A DNA stretch of 64,000 bases from Gordius sp. MW1 (taxonomy: Eukaryota; Nematomorpha; Gordioida; Gordea; Gordiidae). Both the position numbers and the translations under genes were made by a program. The notes beneath the pieces were generated by a model. That model made no database searches. It was given only the letters and a program-made list of their open reading frames with translations, and was not told where the DNA came from. Below are positions 46,303 through 58,033 of this stretch, piece by piece (the stretch's first letter is position 1; the number at the start of each line of letters is the position of its first letter). The stretch covers positions 6,772,501 through 6,836,500 of the forward strand of contig OZ038530.1 in assembly GCA_964036665.1 (NCBI GenBank). The letters run 5' to 3'.

Positions 46303-46746
46303 TTTTAAATACTTTCTTGAATCCAGTTACGATCAGGGGCGATCCTTAGCACATAGGGGACGCCGTAGGAATATATTTGAGAATTAATTTTTAATTTTAA
46401 AGCGCCTTTTACGGAGATTTAGGGATTTTATAGTATTTTGCGTCGGACAGAATGCTAGGCTAGGTGTCCGCCCTCAACGGAATTCACGTATTGGCGTCTG
46501 AAAGGGAGTGAGTAAATCGAGAACGCGATAATAAAACTGCGTCGAGCTGTATAATTACTACCTAACGATCAAAAAGTTACATATTCAATCAAAAAGTTAC
46601 ATATTCCTCGCATTGCGTCATTGATTAGGACAAAATACACACATTTCGATGCCCTCCCCTCGATTTTAAATGATAATACATGGGTGGGAAATAAAAAAGT
46701 AGGAATCTTGCCTGATTTATAAGCACAATTTTCGCTTTTAACCAAC

Positions 46747-46865
46747 GGTTACGACCATATCACGTTGAAAACACCGGTTCCCTTCCGAACACCGAAGTTA
46801 AGCAACGTTGAGCCCGGTTAGTACTTGGATGGGTGACCGCTTGGGAATCCCGGGTGTTGTAACCT
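46747..46865 (+). rRNA. 5S rRNA gene, copy 85 (consensus)
   Basis: Consensus gene body. Spacer has TCGACAACGCG and AATAATAAAG, as after copy 43; 563 bp. Confidence 0.96.
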
Positions 46866-47309
46866 TTTTAAATACTTTTTTGAATCCAGTTACGATCAGG
46901 GGCGATCCTTAGCACATAGGGGACGCCGTAGGAATATATTTGAGAATTAATTTTTAATTTTAAAGCGCCATTTACGGAGATTTAGGGATTTTATAGTATT
47001 TTGCGTCGGACAGAATGCTAGGCTAGGTGTCCGCCCTCAACGGAATTCACGTATTGGCGTCTGAAAGGGAGTGAGTAAATCGACAACGCGATAATAAAAC
47101 TGCGTCGAGCTGTATAATTACTACCTAACGATCAAAAAGTTACATATTCAATCAAAAAGTTACATATTCCTCGCATTGCGTCATTGATTAGGACAAAATA
47201 CACACATTTCGATGCCCTCCCCTCGATTTTAAATGATAATACATGGGTGGGAAATAATAAAGTAGGAATCTTGCCTGATTTATAAGCACAATTTTCGCTT
47301 TTAACCAAC

Positions 47310-47428
47310 GTTTACGACCATATCACGTTGAAAACACCGGTTCCCTTCCGAACACCGAAGTTAAGCAACGTTGAGCCCGGTTAGTACTTGGATGGGTGAC
47401 CGCTTGGGAATCCCGGGTGTTGTAACCT
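47310..47428 (+). rRNA. 5S rRNA gene, copy 86 (G2T)
   Basis: G2T mismatch in helix I, as in copy 44. Spacer has TTTCTT, GTTATT, GAAATTAAAAAG and a private GTGTCTGCCC, which breaks one base of the CGGACA/TGTCCG hairpin arm; 563 bp. Confidence 0.9.
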
Positions 47429-47872
47429 TTTTAAATACTTTCTTGAATCCAGTTACGATCAGGGGCGATCCTTAGCACATAGGGGACGCCGTAGGAATAT
47501 ATTTGAGAATTAATTTTTAATTTTAAAGCGCCATTTACGGAGATTTAGGGATTTTATAGTATTTTGCGTCGGACAGAATGCTAGGCTAGGTGTCTGCCCT
47601 CAACGGAATTCACGTATTGGCGTCTGAAAGGGAGTGAGTAAATCGAGAACGCGATAATAAAACTGCGTCGAGCTGTATAATTACTACCTAACGATCAAAA
47701 AGTTACATATTCAATCAAAAAGTTACATATTCCTCGCATTGCGTTATTGATTAGGACAAAATACACACATTTCGATGCCCTCCCCTCGATTTTAAATGAT
47801 AATACATGGGTGGGAAATTAAAAAGTAGGAATCTTGCCTGATTTATAAGCACAATTTTCGCTTTTAACCAAC

Positions 47873-47991
47873 GGTTACGACCATATCACGTTGAAAACAC
47901 CGGTTCCCTTCCGAACACCGAAGTTAAGCAACGTTGAGCCCGGTTAGTACTTGGATGGGTGACCGCTTGGGAATCCCGGGTGTTGTAACCT
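47873..47991 (+). rRNA. 5S rRNA gene, copy 87 (consensus)
   Basis: Consensus gene body. Spacer has GGCG and CCCTTAACGG; 563 bp. Confidence 0.96.
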
Positions 47992-48435
47992 TTTTAAATA
48001 CTTTTTTGAATCCAGTTACGATCAGGGGCGATCCTTAGCACATAGGGGACGCCGTAGGAATATATTTGAGAATTAATTTTTAATTTTAAAGCGCCATTTA
48101 CGGCGATTTAGGGATTTTATAGTATTTTGCGTCGGACAGAATGCTAGGCTAGGTGTCCGCCCTTAACGGAATTCACGTATTGGCGTCTGAAAGGGAGTGA
48201 GTAAATCGAGAACGCGATAATAAAACTGCGTCGAGCTGTATAATTACTACCTAACGATCAAAAAGTTACATATTCAATCAAAAAGTTACATATTCCTCGC
48301 ATTGCGTCATTGATTAGGACAAAATACACACATTTCGATGCCCTCCCCTCGATTTTAAATGATAATACATGGGTGGGAAATAAAAAAGTAGGAATCTTGC
48401 CTGATTTATAAGCACAATTTTCGCTTTTAACCAAC

Positions 48436-48551
48436 GGTTGCGACATCACGTTGAAAACACCGGTTCCCTTCCGAACACCGAAGTTAAGCAACGTTGAGCC
48501 CGGTTAATACTTGGATGGGTGACCGCTTGGGAATCCCGGGTGTTGTAAGCT
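48436..48551 (+). rRNA. 5S rRNA gene variant, copy 88 (A5G, 3-nt deletion, G75A, C117G)
   Basis: Pseudogene-like class with an AACGCGATAA, GTTATT spacer, as copy 46; 560 bp. Confidence 0.88.
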
Positions 48552-48995
48552 TTTTAAATACTTTTTTGAATCCAGTTACGATCAGGGGCGATCCTTAGCA
48601 CATAGGGGACGCCGTAGGAATATATTTGAGAATTAATTTTTAATTTTAAAGCGCCATTTACGGAGATTTAGGGATTTTATAGTATTTTGCGTCGGACAGA
48701 ATGCTAGGCTAGGTGTCCGCCCTCAACGGAATTCACGTATTGGCGTCTGAAAGGGAGTGAGTAAATCGAGAACGCGATAATAAAACTGCGTCGAGCTGTA
48801 TAATTACTACCTAACGATCAAAAAGTTACATATTCAATCAAAAAGTTACATATTCCTCGCATTGCGTTATTGATTAGGACAAAATACACACATTTCGATG
48901 CCCTCCCCTCGATTTTAAATGATAATACATGGGTGGGAAATAAAAAAGTAGGAATCTTGCCTGATTTATAAGCACAATTTTCGCTTTTAACCAAC

Positions 48996-49114
48996 GGTTA
49001 CGACCATATCACGTTGAAAACACCGGTTCCCTTCCGAACACCGAAGTTAAGCAACGTTGAGCCCGGTTAGTACTTGGATGGGTGACCGCTTGGGAATCCC
49101 GGGTGTTGTAACCT
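48996..49114 (+). rRNA. 5S rRNA gene, copy 89 (consensus)
   Basis: Consensus gene body. Spacer has GGCG but ATATTTGAGAATT, differing by that one base from copy 47; 563 bp. Confidence 0.96.
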
Positions 49115-49558
49115 TTTTAAATACTTTTTTGAATCCAGTTACGATCAGGGGCGATCCTTAGCACATAGGGGACGCCGTAGGAATATATTTGAGAATTAAT
49201 TTTTAATTTTAAAGCGCCATTTACGGCGATTTAGGGATTTTATAGTATTTTGCGTCGGACAGAATGCTAGGCTAGGTGTCCGCCCTCAACGGAATTCACG
49301 TATTGGCGTCTGAAAGGGAGTGAGTAAATCGAGAACGCGATAATAAAACTGCGTCGAGCTGTATAATTACTACCTAACGATCAAAAAGTTACATATTCAA
49401 TCAAAAAGTTACATATTCCTCGCATTGCGTCATTGATTAGGACAAAATACACACATTTCGATGCCCTCCCCTCGATTTTAAATGATAATACATGGGTGGG
49501 AAATAAAAAAGTAGGAATCTTGCCTGATTTATAAGCACAATTTTCGCTTTTAACCAAC

Positions 49559-49674
49559 GGTTACGACATCACGTTGAAAACACCGGTTCCCTTCCGAACA
49601 CCGAAGTTAAGCAACGTTGAGCCCGGTTAATACTTGGATGGGTGACCGCTTGGGAATCCCGGGTGTTGTAAGCT
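49559..49674 (+). rRNA. 5S rRNA gene variant, copy 90 (3-nt deletion, G75A, C117G)
   Basis: Pseudogene-like class with A5 retained and no 10-bp deletion (AACGCGATAA, AATAAAAAAG); 560 bp. Confidence 0.88.
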
Positions 49675-50118
49675 TTTTAAATACTTTTTTGAATCCAGTT
49701 ACGATCAGGGGCGATCCTTAGCACATAGGGGACGCCGTAGGAATATATTTGAGAATTAATTTTTAATTTTAAAGCGCCATTTACGGAGATTTAGGGATTT
49801 TATAGTATTTTGCGTCGGACAGAATGCTAGGCTAGGTGTCCGCCCTCAACGGAATTCACGTATTGGCGTCTGAAAGGGAGTGAGTAAATCGAGAACGCGA
49901 TAATAAAACTGCGTCGAGCTGTATAATTACTACCTAACGATCAAAAAGTTACATATTCAATCAAAAAGTTACATATTCCTCGCATTGCGTCATTGATTAG
50001 GACAAAATACACACATTTCGATGCCCTCCCCTCGATTTTAAATGATAATACATGGGTGGGAAATAAAAAAGTAGGAATCTTGCCTGATTTATAAGCACAA
50101 TTTTCGCTTTTAACCAAC

Positions 50119-50234
50119 GGTTACGACATCACGTTGAAAACACCGGTTCCCTTCCGAACACCGAAGTTAAGCAACGTTGAGCCCGGTTAATACTTGGATG
50201 GGTGACCGCTTGGGAATCCCGGGTGTTGTAAGCT
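50119..50234 (+). rRNA. 5S rRNA gene variant, copy 91 (3-nt deletion, G75A, C117G)
   Basis: Last pseudogene-like copy, and the only place where two of this class are adjacent (copies 90 and 91). Spacer has AACACGATAA and AATAATAAAG; 560 bp. Confidence 0.88.
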
Positions 50235-50678
50235 TTTTAAATACTTTTTTGAATCCAGTTACGATCAGGGGCGATCCTTAGCACATAGGGGACGCCGTAG
50301 GAATATATTTGAGAATTAATTTTTAATTTTAAAGCGCCATTTACGGAGATTTAGGGATTTTATAGTATTTTGCGTCGGACAGAATGCTAGGCTAGGTGTC
50401 CGCCCTCAACGGAATTCACGTATTGGCGTCTGAAAGGGAGTGAGTAAATCGAGAACACGATAATAAAACTGCGTCGAGCTGTATAATTACTACCTAACGA
50501 TCAAAAAGTTACATATTCAATCAAAAAGTTACATATTCCTCGCATTGCGTCATTGATTAGGACAAAATACACACATTTCGATGCCCTCCCCTCGATTTTA
50601 AATGATAATACATGGGTGGGAAATAATAAAGTAGGAATCTTGCCTGATTTATAAGCACAATTTTCGCTTTTAACCAAC

Positions 50679-50797
50679 GGTTACGACCATATCACGTTGA
50701 AAACACCGGTTCCCTTCCGAACACCGAAGTTAAGCAACGTTGAGCCCGGTTAGTACTTGGATGGGTGACCGCTTGGGAATCCCGGGTGTTGTAACCT
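50679..50797 (+). rRNA. 5S rRNA gene, copy 92 (consensus; domain boundary)
   Basis: Consensus gene body. Its spacer has the first GGAG insertion, plus the 10-bp deletion and CTAACAATC; 557 bp. Confidence 0.96.
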
Positions 50798-51235
50798 TTT
50801 TAAATACTTTTTTGAATCCAGTTACGATCAGGGGCGATCCTTAGCACATAGGGGACGCCGTAGGAATATATTTGAGAATTAATTTTTAATTTTAAAGCGC
50901 CATTTACGGAGGGAGATTTAGGGATTTTATAGTATTTTGCGTCGGACAGAATGCTAGGCTAGGTGTCCGCCCTCAACGGAATTCACGTATTGGCGTCTGA
51001 GTAAATCGAGAACGCGATAATAAAACTGCGTCGAGCTGTATAATTACTACCTAACAATCAAAAAGTTACATATTCAATCAAAAAGTTACATATTCCTCGC
51101 ATTGCGTCATTGATTAGGACAAAATACACACATTTCGATGCCCTCCCCTCGATTTTAAATGATAATACATGGGTGGGAAATAAAAAAGTAGGAATCTTGC
51201 CTGATTTATAAGCACAATTTTCGCTTTTAACCAAC

Positions 51236-51354
51236 GGTTACGACCATATCACGTTGAAAACACCGGTTCCCTTCCGAACACCGAAGTTAAGCAACGTTGA
51301 GCCCGGTTAGTACTTGGATGGGTGACCGCTTGGGAATCCCGGGTGTTGTAACCT
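51236..51354 (+). rRNA. 5S rRNA gene, copy 93 (consensus)
   Basis: Consensus gene body. Spacer has GCATATAGGG, AAAGCACCAT, the GGAG insertion, a single 20-bp repeat and CGATTTAAAT; 546 bp. Confidence 0.96.
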
Positions 51355-51781
51355 TTTTAAATACTTTTTTGAATCCAGTTACGATCAGGGGCGATCCTTA
51401 GCATATAGGGGACGCCGTAGGAATATATTTGAGAATTAATTTTTAATTTTAAAGCACCATTTACGGAGGGAGATTTAGGGATTTTATAGTATTTTGCGTC
51501 GGACAGAATGCTAGGCTAGGTGTCCGCCCTCAACGGAATTCACGTATTGGCGTCTGAAAGGGAGTGAGTAAATCGAGAACGCGATAATAAAACTGCGTCG
51601 AGCTGTATAATTACTACCTAACGATCAAAAAGTTACATATTCCTCGCATTGCGTCATTGATTAGGACAAAATACACACATTTCGATGCCCTCCCCTCGAT
51701 TTAAATGATAATACATGGGTGGGAAATAAAAAAGTAGGAATCTTGCCTGATTTATAAGCACAATTTTCGCTTTTAACCAAC

Positions 51782-51900
51782 GTTTACGACCATATCACGT
51801 TGAAAACACCGGTTCCCTTCCGAACACCGAAGTTAAGCAACGTTGAGCCCGGTTAGTACTTGGATGGGTGACCGCTTGGGAATCCCGGGTGTTGTAACCT
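51782..51900 (+). rRNA. 5S rRNA gene, copy 94 (G2T)
   Basis: G2T as in copies 44 and 86 but in a domain II setting: AAAGCACCAT, GGAG insertion and AATCAAAAAATTAC; 567 bp. Confidence 0.9.
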
Positions 51901-52348
51901 TTTTAAATACTTTTTTGAATCCAGTTACGATCAGGGGCGATCCTTAGCACATAGGGGACGCCGTAGGAATATATTTGAGAATTAATTTTTAATTTTAAAG
52001 CACCATTTACGGAGGGAGATTTAGGGATTTTATAGTATTTTGCGTCGGACAGAATGCTAGGCTAGGTGTCCGCCCTCAACGGAATTCACGTATTGGCGTC
52101 TGAAAGGGAGTGAGTAAATCGAGAACGCGATAATAAAACTGCGTCGAGCTGTATAATTACTACCTAACAATCAAAAAATTACATATTCAATCAAAAAGTT
52201 ACATATTCCTCGCATTGCGTCATTGATTAGGACAAAATACACACATTTCGATGCCCTCCCCTCGATTTTAAATGATAATACATGGGTGGGAAATAAAAAA
52301 GTAGGAATCTTGCCTGATTTATAAGCACAATTTTCGCTTTTAACCAAC

Positions 52349-52467
52349 GGTTACGACCATATCACGTTGAAAACACCGGTTCCCTTCCGAACACCGAAGT
52401 TAAGCAACGTTGAGCCCGGTTAGTACTTGGATGGGTGACCGCTTGGGAATCCCGGGTGTTGTAACCT
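52349..52467 (+). rRNA. 5S rRNA gene, copy 95 (consensus)
   Basis: Consensus gene body. Spacer loses CG in GAGAACGATAA and one T in CGATTTAAAT; 560 bp. Confidence 0.96.
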
Positions 52468-52908
52468 TTTTAAATACTTTTTTGAATCCAGTTACGATCA
52501 GGGGCGATCCTTAGCACATAGGGGACGCCGTAGGAATATATTTGAGAATTAATTTTTAATTTTAAAGCGCCATTTACGGAGATTTAGGGATTTTATAGTA
52601 TTTTGCGTCGGACAGAATGCTAGGCTAGGTGTCCGCCCTCAACGGAATTCACGTATTGGCGTCTGAAAGGGAGTGAGTAAATCGAGAACGATAATAAAAC
52701 TGCGTCGAGCTGTATAATTACTACCTAACGATCAAAAAGTTACATATTCAATCAAAAAGTTACATATTCCTCGCATTGCGTCATTGATTAGGACAAAATA
52801 CACACATTTCGATGCCCTCCCCTCGATTTAAATGATAATACATGGGTGGGAAATAAAAAAGTAGGAATCTTGCCTGATTTATAAGCACAATTTTCGCTTT
52901 TAACCAAC

Positions 52909-53027
52909 GGTTACGACCATATCACGTTGAAAACACCGGTTCCCTTCCGAACACCGAAGTTAAGCAACGTTGAGCCCGGTTAGTACTTGGATGGGTGACC
53001 GCTTGGGAATCCCGGGTGTTGTAACCT
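52909..53027 (+). rRNA. 5S rRNA gene, copy 96 (consensus)
   Basis: Consensus gene body. Spacer has the GGAG insertion, CTAACAATC, a single 20-bp repeat and CCTGGCATT; 547 bp. Confidence 0.96.
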
Positions 53028-53455
53028 TTTTAAATACTTTTTTGAATCCAGTTACGATCAGGGGCGATCCTTAGCACATAGGGGACGCCGTAGGAATATA
53101 TTTGAGAATTAATTTTTAATTTTAAAGCGCCATTTACGGAGGGAGATTTAGGGATTTTATAGTATTTTGCGTCGGACAGAATGCTAGGCTAGGTGTCCGC
53201 CCTCAACGGAATTCACGTATTGGCGTCTGAAAGGGAGTGAGTAAATCGAGAACGCGATAATAAAACTGCGTCGAGCTGTATAATTACTACCTAACAATCA
53301 AAAAGTTACATATTCCTGGCATTGCGTCATTGATTAGGACAAAATACACACATTTCGATGCCCTCCCCTCGATTTTAAATGATAATACATGGGTGGGAAA
53401 TAAAAAAGTAGGAATCTTGCCTGATTTATAAGCACAATTTTCGCTTTTAACCAAC

Positions 53456-53574
53456 GGTTACGACCATATCACGTTGAAAACACCGGTTCCCTTCCGAACA
53501 CCGAAGTTAAGCAACGTTGAGCCCGGTTAGTACTTGGATGGGTGACCGCTTGGGAATCCCGGGTGTTGTAACCT
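53456..53574 (+). rRNA. 5S rRNA gene, copy 97 (consensus)
   Basis: Consensus gene body. Spacer has the GGAG insertion and CTGAAACGGAG; 567 bp. Confidence 0.96.
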
Positions 53575-54022
53575 TTTTAAATACTTTTTTGAATCCAGTT
53601 ACGATCAGGGGCGATCCTTAGCACATAGGGGACGCCGTAGGAATATATTTGAGAATTAATTTTTAATTTTAAAGCGCCATTTACGGAGGGAGATTTAGGG
53701 ATTTTATAGTATTTTGCGTCGGACAGAATGCTAGGCTAGGTGTCCGCCCTCAACGGAATTCACGTATTGGCGTCTGAAACGGAGTGAGTAAATCGAGAAC
53801 GCGATAATAAAACTGCGTCGAGCTGTATAATTACTACCTAACAATCAAAAAGTTACATATTCAATCAAAAAGTTACATATTCCTCGCATTGCGTCATTGA
53901 TTAGGACAAAATACACACATTTCGATGCCCTCCCCTCGATTTTAAATGATAATACATGGGTGGGAAATAAAAAAGTAGGAATCTTGCCTGATTTATAAGC
54001 ACAATTTTCGCTTTTAACCAAC

Positions 54023-54141
54023 GGTTACGACCATATCACGTTGAAAACACCGGTTCCCTTCCGAACACCGAAGTTAAGCAACGTTGAGCCCGGTTAGTAC
54101 TTGGATGGGTGACCGCTTGGGAATCCCGGGTGTTGTAACCT
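54023..54141 (+). rRNA. 5S rRNA gene, copy 98 (consensus)
   Basis: Consensus gene body. Spacer has AATCCAATTACG and CTAGT; 563 bp. Confidence 0.96.
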
Positions 54142-54585
54142 TTTTAAATACTTTTTTGAATCCAATTACGATCAGGGGCGATCCTTAGCACATAGGGGAC
54201 GCCGTAGGAATATATTTGAGAATTAATTTTTAATTTTAAAGCGCCATTTACGGAGATTTAGGGATTTTATAGTATTTTGCGTCGGACAGAATGCTAGTCT
54301 AGGTGTCCGCCCTCAACGGAATTCACGTATTGGCGTCTGAAAGGGAGTGAGTAAATCGAGAACGCGATAATAAAACTGCGTCGAGCTGTATAATTACTAC
54401 CTAACAATCAAAAAGTTACATATTCAATCAAAAAGTTACATATTCCTCGCATTGCGTCATTGATTAGGACAAAATACACACATTTCGATGCCCTCCCCTC
54501 GATTTTAAATGATAATACATGGGTGGGAAATAAAAAAGTAGGAATCTTGCCTGATTTATAAGCACAATTTTCGCTTTTAACCAAC

Positions 54586-54704
54586 GGTTACGACCATATC
54601 ACGTTGAAAACACCGGTTCCCTTCCGAACACCGAAGTTAAGCAACGTTGAGCCCGGTTAGTACTTGGATGGGTGACCGCTTGGGAATCCCGGGTGTTGTA
54701 ACCT
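54586..54704 (+). rRNA. 5S rRNA gene, copy 99 (consensus)
   Basis: Consensus gene body. Spacer has the GGAG insertion, a single 20-bp repeat and CCTGGCATT; 547 bp. Confidence 0.96.
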
Positions 54705-55132
54705 TTTTAAATACTTTTTTGAATCCAGTTACGATCAGGGGCGATCCTTAGCACATAGGGGACGCCGTAGGAATATATTTGAGAATTAATTTTTAATTTT
54801 AAAGCGCCATTTACGGAGGGAGATTTAGGGATTTTATAGTATTTTGCGTCGGACAGAATGCTAGGCTAGGTGTCCGCCCTCAACGGAATTCACGTATTGG
54901 CGTCTGAAAGGGAGTGAGTAAATCGAGAACGCGATAATAAAACTGCGTCGAGCTGTATAATTACTACCTAACAATCAAAAAGTTACATATTCCTGGCATT
55001 GCGTCATTGATTAGGACAAAATACACACATTTCGATGCCCTCCCCTCGATTTTAAATGATAATACATGGGTGGGAAATAAAAAAGTAGGAATCTTGCCTG
55101 ATTTATAAGCACAATTTTCGCTTTTAACCAAC

Positions 55133-55251
55133 GGTTACGACCATATCACGTTGAAAACACCGGTTCCCTTCCGAACACCGAATTTAAGCAACGTTGAGCC
55201 CGGTTAGTACTTGGATGGGTGACCGCTTGGGAATCCCGGGTGTTGTAACCT
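55133..55251 (+). rRNA. 5S rRNA gene, copy 100 (G51T)
   Basis: G51T in box A (GAATTTAAGC), shared with copies 108 and 114. Spacer has CTAGT and the 10-bp deletion; 553 bp. Confidence 0.93.
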
Positions 55252-55685
55252 TTTTAAATACTTTTTTGAATCCAGTTACGATCAGGGGCGATCCTTAGCA
55301 CATAGGGGACGCCGTAGGAATATATTTGAGAATTAATTTTTAATTTTAAAGCGCCATTTACGGAGATTTAGGGATTTTATAGTATTTTGCGTCGGACAGA
55401 ATGCTAGTCTAGGTGTCCGCCCTCAACGGAATTCACGTATTGGCGTCTGAGTAAATCGAGAACGCGATAATAAAACTGCGTCGAGCTGTATAATTACTAC
55501 CTAACAATCAAAAAGTTACATATTCAATCAAAAAGTTACATATTCCTCGCATTGCGTCATTGATTAGGACAAAATACACACATTTCGATGCCCTCCCCTC
55601 GATTTTAAATGATAATACATGGGTGGGAAATAAAAAAGTAGGAATCTTGCCTGATTTATAAGCACAATTTTCGCTTTTAACCAAC

Positions 55686-55804
55686 GGTTACGACCATATC
55701 ACGTTGAAAACACCGGTTCCCTTCCGAACACCGAAGTTAAGCAACGTTGAGCCCGGTTAGTACTTGGATGGGTGACCGCTTGGGAATCCCGGGTGTTGTA
55801 ACCT
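55686..55804 (+). rRNA. 5S rRNA gene, copy 101 (consensus)
   Basis: Consensus gene body. Spacer keeps CTAACGATC with a single 20-bp repeat and has AATAATAAAG; 543 bp. Confidence 0.96.
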
Positions 55805-56228
55805 TTTTAAATACTTTTTTGAATCCAGTTACGATCAGGGGCGATCCTTAGCACATAGGGGACGCCGTAGGAATATATTTGAGAATTAATTTTTAATTTT
55901 AAAGCGCCATTTACGGAGATTTAGGGATTTTATAGTATTTTGCGTCGGACAGAATGCTAGGCTAGGTGTCCGCCCTCAACGGAATTCACGTATTGGCGTC
56001 TGAAAGGGAGTGAGTAAATCGAGAACGCGATAATAAAACTGCGTCGAGCTGTATAATTACTACCTAACGATCAAAAAGTTACATATTCCTCGCATTGCGT
56101 CATTGATTAGGACAAAATACACACATTTCGATGCCCTCCCCTCGATTTTAAATGATAATACATGGGTGGGAAATAATAAAGTAGGAATCTTGCCTGATTT
56201 ATAAGCACAATTTTCGCTTTTAACCAAC

Positions 56229-56345
56229 GGTTACGACCATAACGTTGAAAACACCGGTTCCCTTCCGAACACCGAAGTTAAGCAACGTTGAGCCCGGTTA
56301 GTACTTGGATGGGTGACCGCTTGGGAATCCCGGGTGTTGTAACCT
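56229..56345 (+). rRNA. 5S rRNA gene variant, copy 102 (2-nt deletion)
   Basis: CATATCACG is shortened to CATAACG, a 2-nt loss at about positions 14-15; body is 116 nt, helix I intact. Spacer has GTTAAGATCAGG, GAGAACGATAA and CGATTTAAAT; 558 bp. Function doubtful. Confidence 0.9.
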
Positions 56346-56786
56346 TTTTAAATACTTTTTTGAATCCAGTTAAGATCAGGGGCGATCCTTAGCACATAGG
56401 GGACGCCGTAGGAATATATTTGAGAATTAATTTTTAATTTTAAAGCGCCATTTACGGAGATTTAGGGATTTTATAGTATTTTGCGTCGGACAGAATGCTA
56501 GGCTAGGTGTCCGCCCTCAACGGAATTCACGTATTGGCGTCTGAAAGGGAGTGAGTAAATCGAGAACGATAATAAAACTGCGTCGAGCTGTATAATTACT
56601 ACCTAACGATCAAAAAGTTACATATTCAATCAAAAAGTTACATATTCCTCGCATTGCGTCATTGATTAGGACAAAATACACACATTTCGATGCCCTCCCC
56701 TCGATTTAAATGATAATACATGGGTGGGAAATAAAAAAGTAGGAATCTTGCCTGATTTATAAGCACAATTTTCGCTTTTAACCAAC

Positions 56787-56905
56787 GGTTACGACCATAT
56801 CACGTTGAAAACACCGGTTCCCTTCCGAACACCGAAGTTAAGCAACGTTGAGCCCGGTTAGTACTTGGATGGGTGACCGCTTGGGAATCCCGGGTGTTGT
56901 AACCT
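56787..56905 (+). rRNA. 5S rRNA gene, copy 103 (consensus)
   Basis: Consensus gene body. Ordinary spacer with AATAATAAAG; 563 bp. Confidence 0.96.
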
Positions 56906-57349
56906 TTTTAAATACTTTTTTGAATCCAGTTACGATCAGGGGCGATCCTTAGCACATAGGGGACGCCGTAGGAATATATTTGAGAATTAATTTTTAATTT
57001 TAAAGCGCCATTTACGGAGATTTAGGGATTTTATAGTATTTTGCGTCGGACAGAATGCTAGGCTAGGTGTCCGCCCTCAACGGAATTCACGTATTGGCGT
57101 CTGAAAGGGAGTGAGTAAATCGAGAACGCGATAATAAAACTGCGTCGAGCTGTATAATTACTACCTAACGATCAAAAAGTTACATATTCAATCAAAAAGT
57201 TACATATTCCTCGCATTGCGTCATTGATTAGGACAAAATACACACATTTCGATGCCCTCCCCTCGATTTTAAATGATAATACATGGGTGGGAAATAATAA
57301 AGTAGGAATCTTGCCTGATTTATAAGCACAATTTTCGCTTTTAACCAAC

Positions 57350-57466
57350 GGTTACGACCATAACGTTGAAAACACCGGTTCCCTTCCGAACACCGAAGTT
57401 AAGCAACGTTGAGCCCGGTTAGTACTTGGATGGGTGACCGCTTGGGAATCCCGGGTGTTGTAACCT
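57350..57466 (+). rRNA. 5S rRNA gene variant, copy 104 (2-nt deletion)
   Basis: Same 2-nt loss as copy 102. Spacer has AAAGCACCAT, the GGAG insertion, a private TATTTTACGTCGG and AATCAAAAAATTAC; 565 bp. Confidence 0.9.
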
Positions 57467-57914
57467 TTTTAAATACTTTTTTGAATCCAGTTACGATCAG
57501 GGGCGATCCTTAGCACATAGGGGACGCCGTAGGAATATATTTGAGAATTAATTTTTAATTTTAAAGCACCATTTACGGAGGGAGATTTAGGGATTTTATA
57601 GTATTTTACGTCGGACAGAATGCTAGGCTAGGTGTCCGCCCTCAACGGAATTCACGTATTGGCGTCTGAAAGGGAGTGAGTAAATCGAGAACGCGATAAT
57701 AAAACTGCGTCGAGCTGTATAATTACTACCTAACAATCAAAAAATTACATATTCAATCAAAAAGTTACATATTCCTCGCATTGCGTCATTGATTAGGACA
57801 AAATACACACATTTCGATGCCCTCCCCTCGATTTTAAATGATAATACATGGGTGGGAAATAAAAAAGTAGGAATCTTGCCTGATTTATAAGCACAATTTT
57901 CGCTTTTAACCAAC

Positions 57915-58033
57915 GGTTACGACCATATCACGTTGAAAACACCGGTTCCCTTCCGAACACCGAAGTTAAGCAACGTTGAGCCCGGTTAGTACTTGGATGG
58001 GTGACCGCTTGGGAATCCCGGGTGTTGTAACCT
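57915..58033 (+). rRNA. 5S rRNA gene, copy 105 (consensus)
   Basis: Consensus gene body. Spacer has GAGAACGATAA and CGATTTAAAT, as after copy 95, 5,566 bp upstream; 560 bp. Confidence 0.96.

Larger units (their letters stand above)
46005..49873 (+). repeat. 3.9-kb dispersed repeat, right arm (offset 23,381)
   Basis: Counterpart of 22624-26492, carrying the rare markers A22C with GTCATT, TCGACAACGCG, G2T and CCCTTAACGG in the same order. Confidence 0.85.
1..50796 (+). repeat. Array domain I (copies 1-92)
   Basis: This part holds every copy of the 3-nt-deleted, C117G gene class, every A55T gene, and nearly all GGCG, GTTATT, ACAG and AACACGATAA spacers. None of its spacers before copy 92 has the GGAG insertion. 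Its internal order is shaped by segmental duplications with offsets of 7,207, 25,028, 21,695 and 23,381 bp. The right edge is placed at the end of the copy 92 gene because the first domain II marker appears in the spacer right after it. Confidence 0.8.

Noticed and set aside
11483..48491. Recurring minus-strand open frames of 61-80 codons (e.g. 15911-16153, 20939-21172, 45446-45679)
   Set aside because: They run antisense across the spacer and in most cases into the 5' half of the 5S gene. They are open only where the 2-bp or 3-nt deletion shifts the frame, start inside the 20-bp repeats, and recur only because the DNA repeats. No coding signal is evident.
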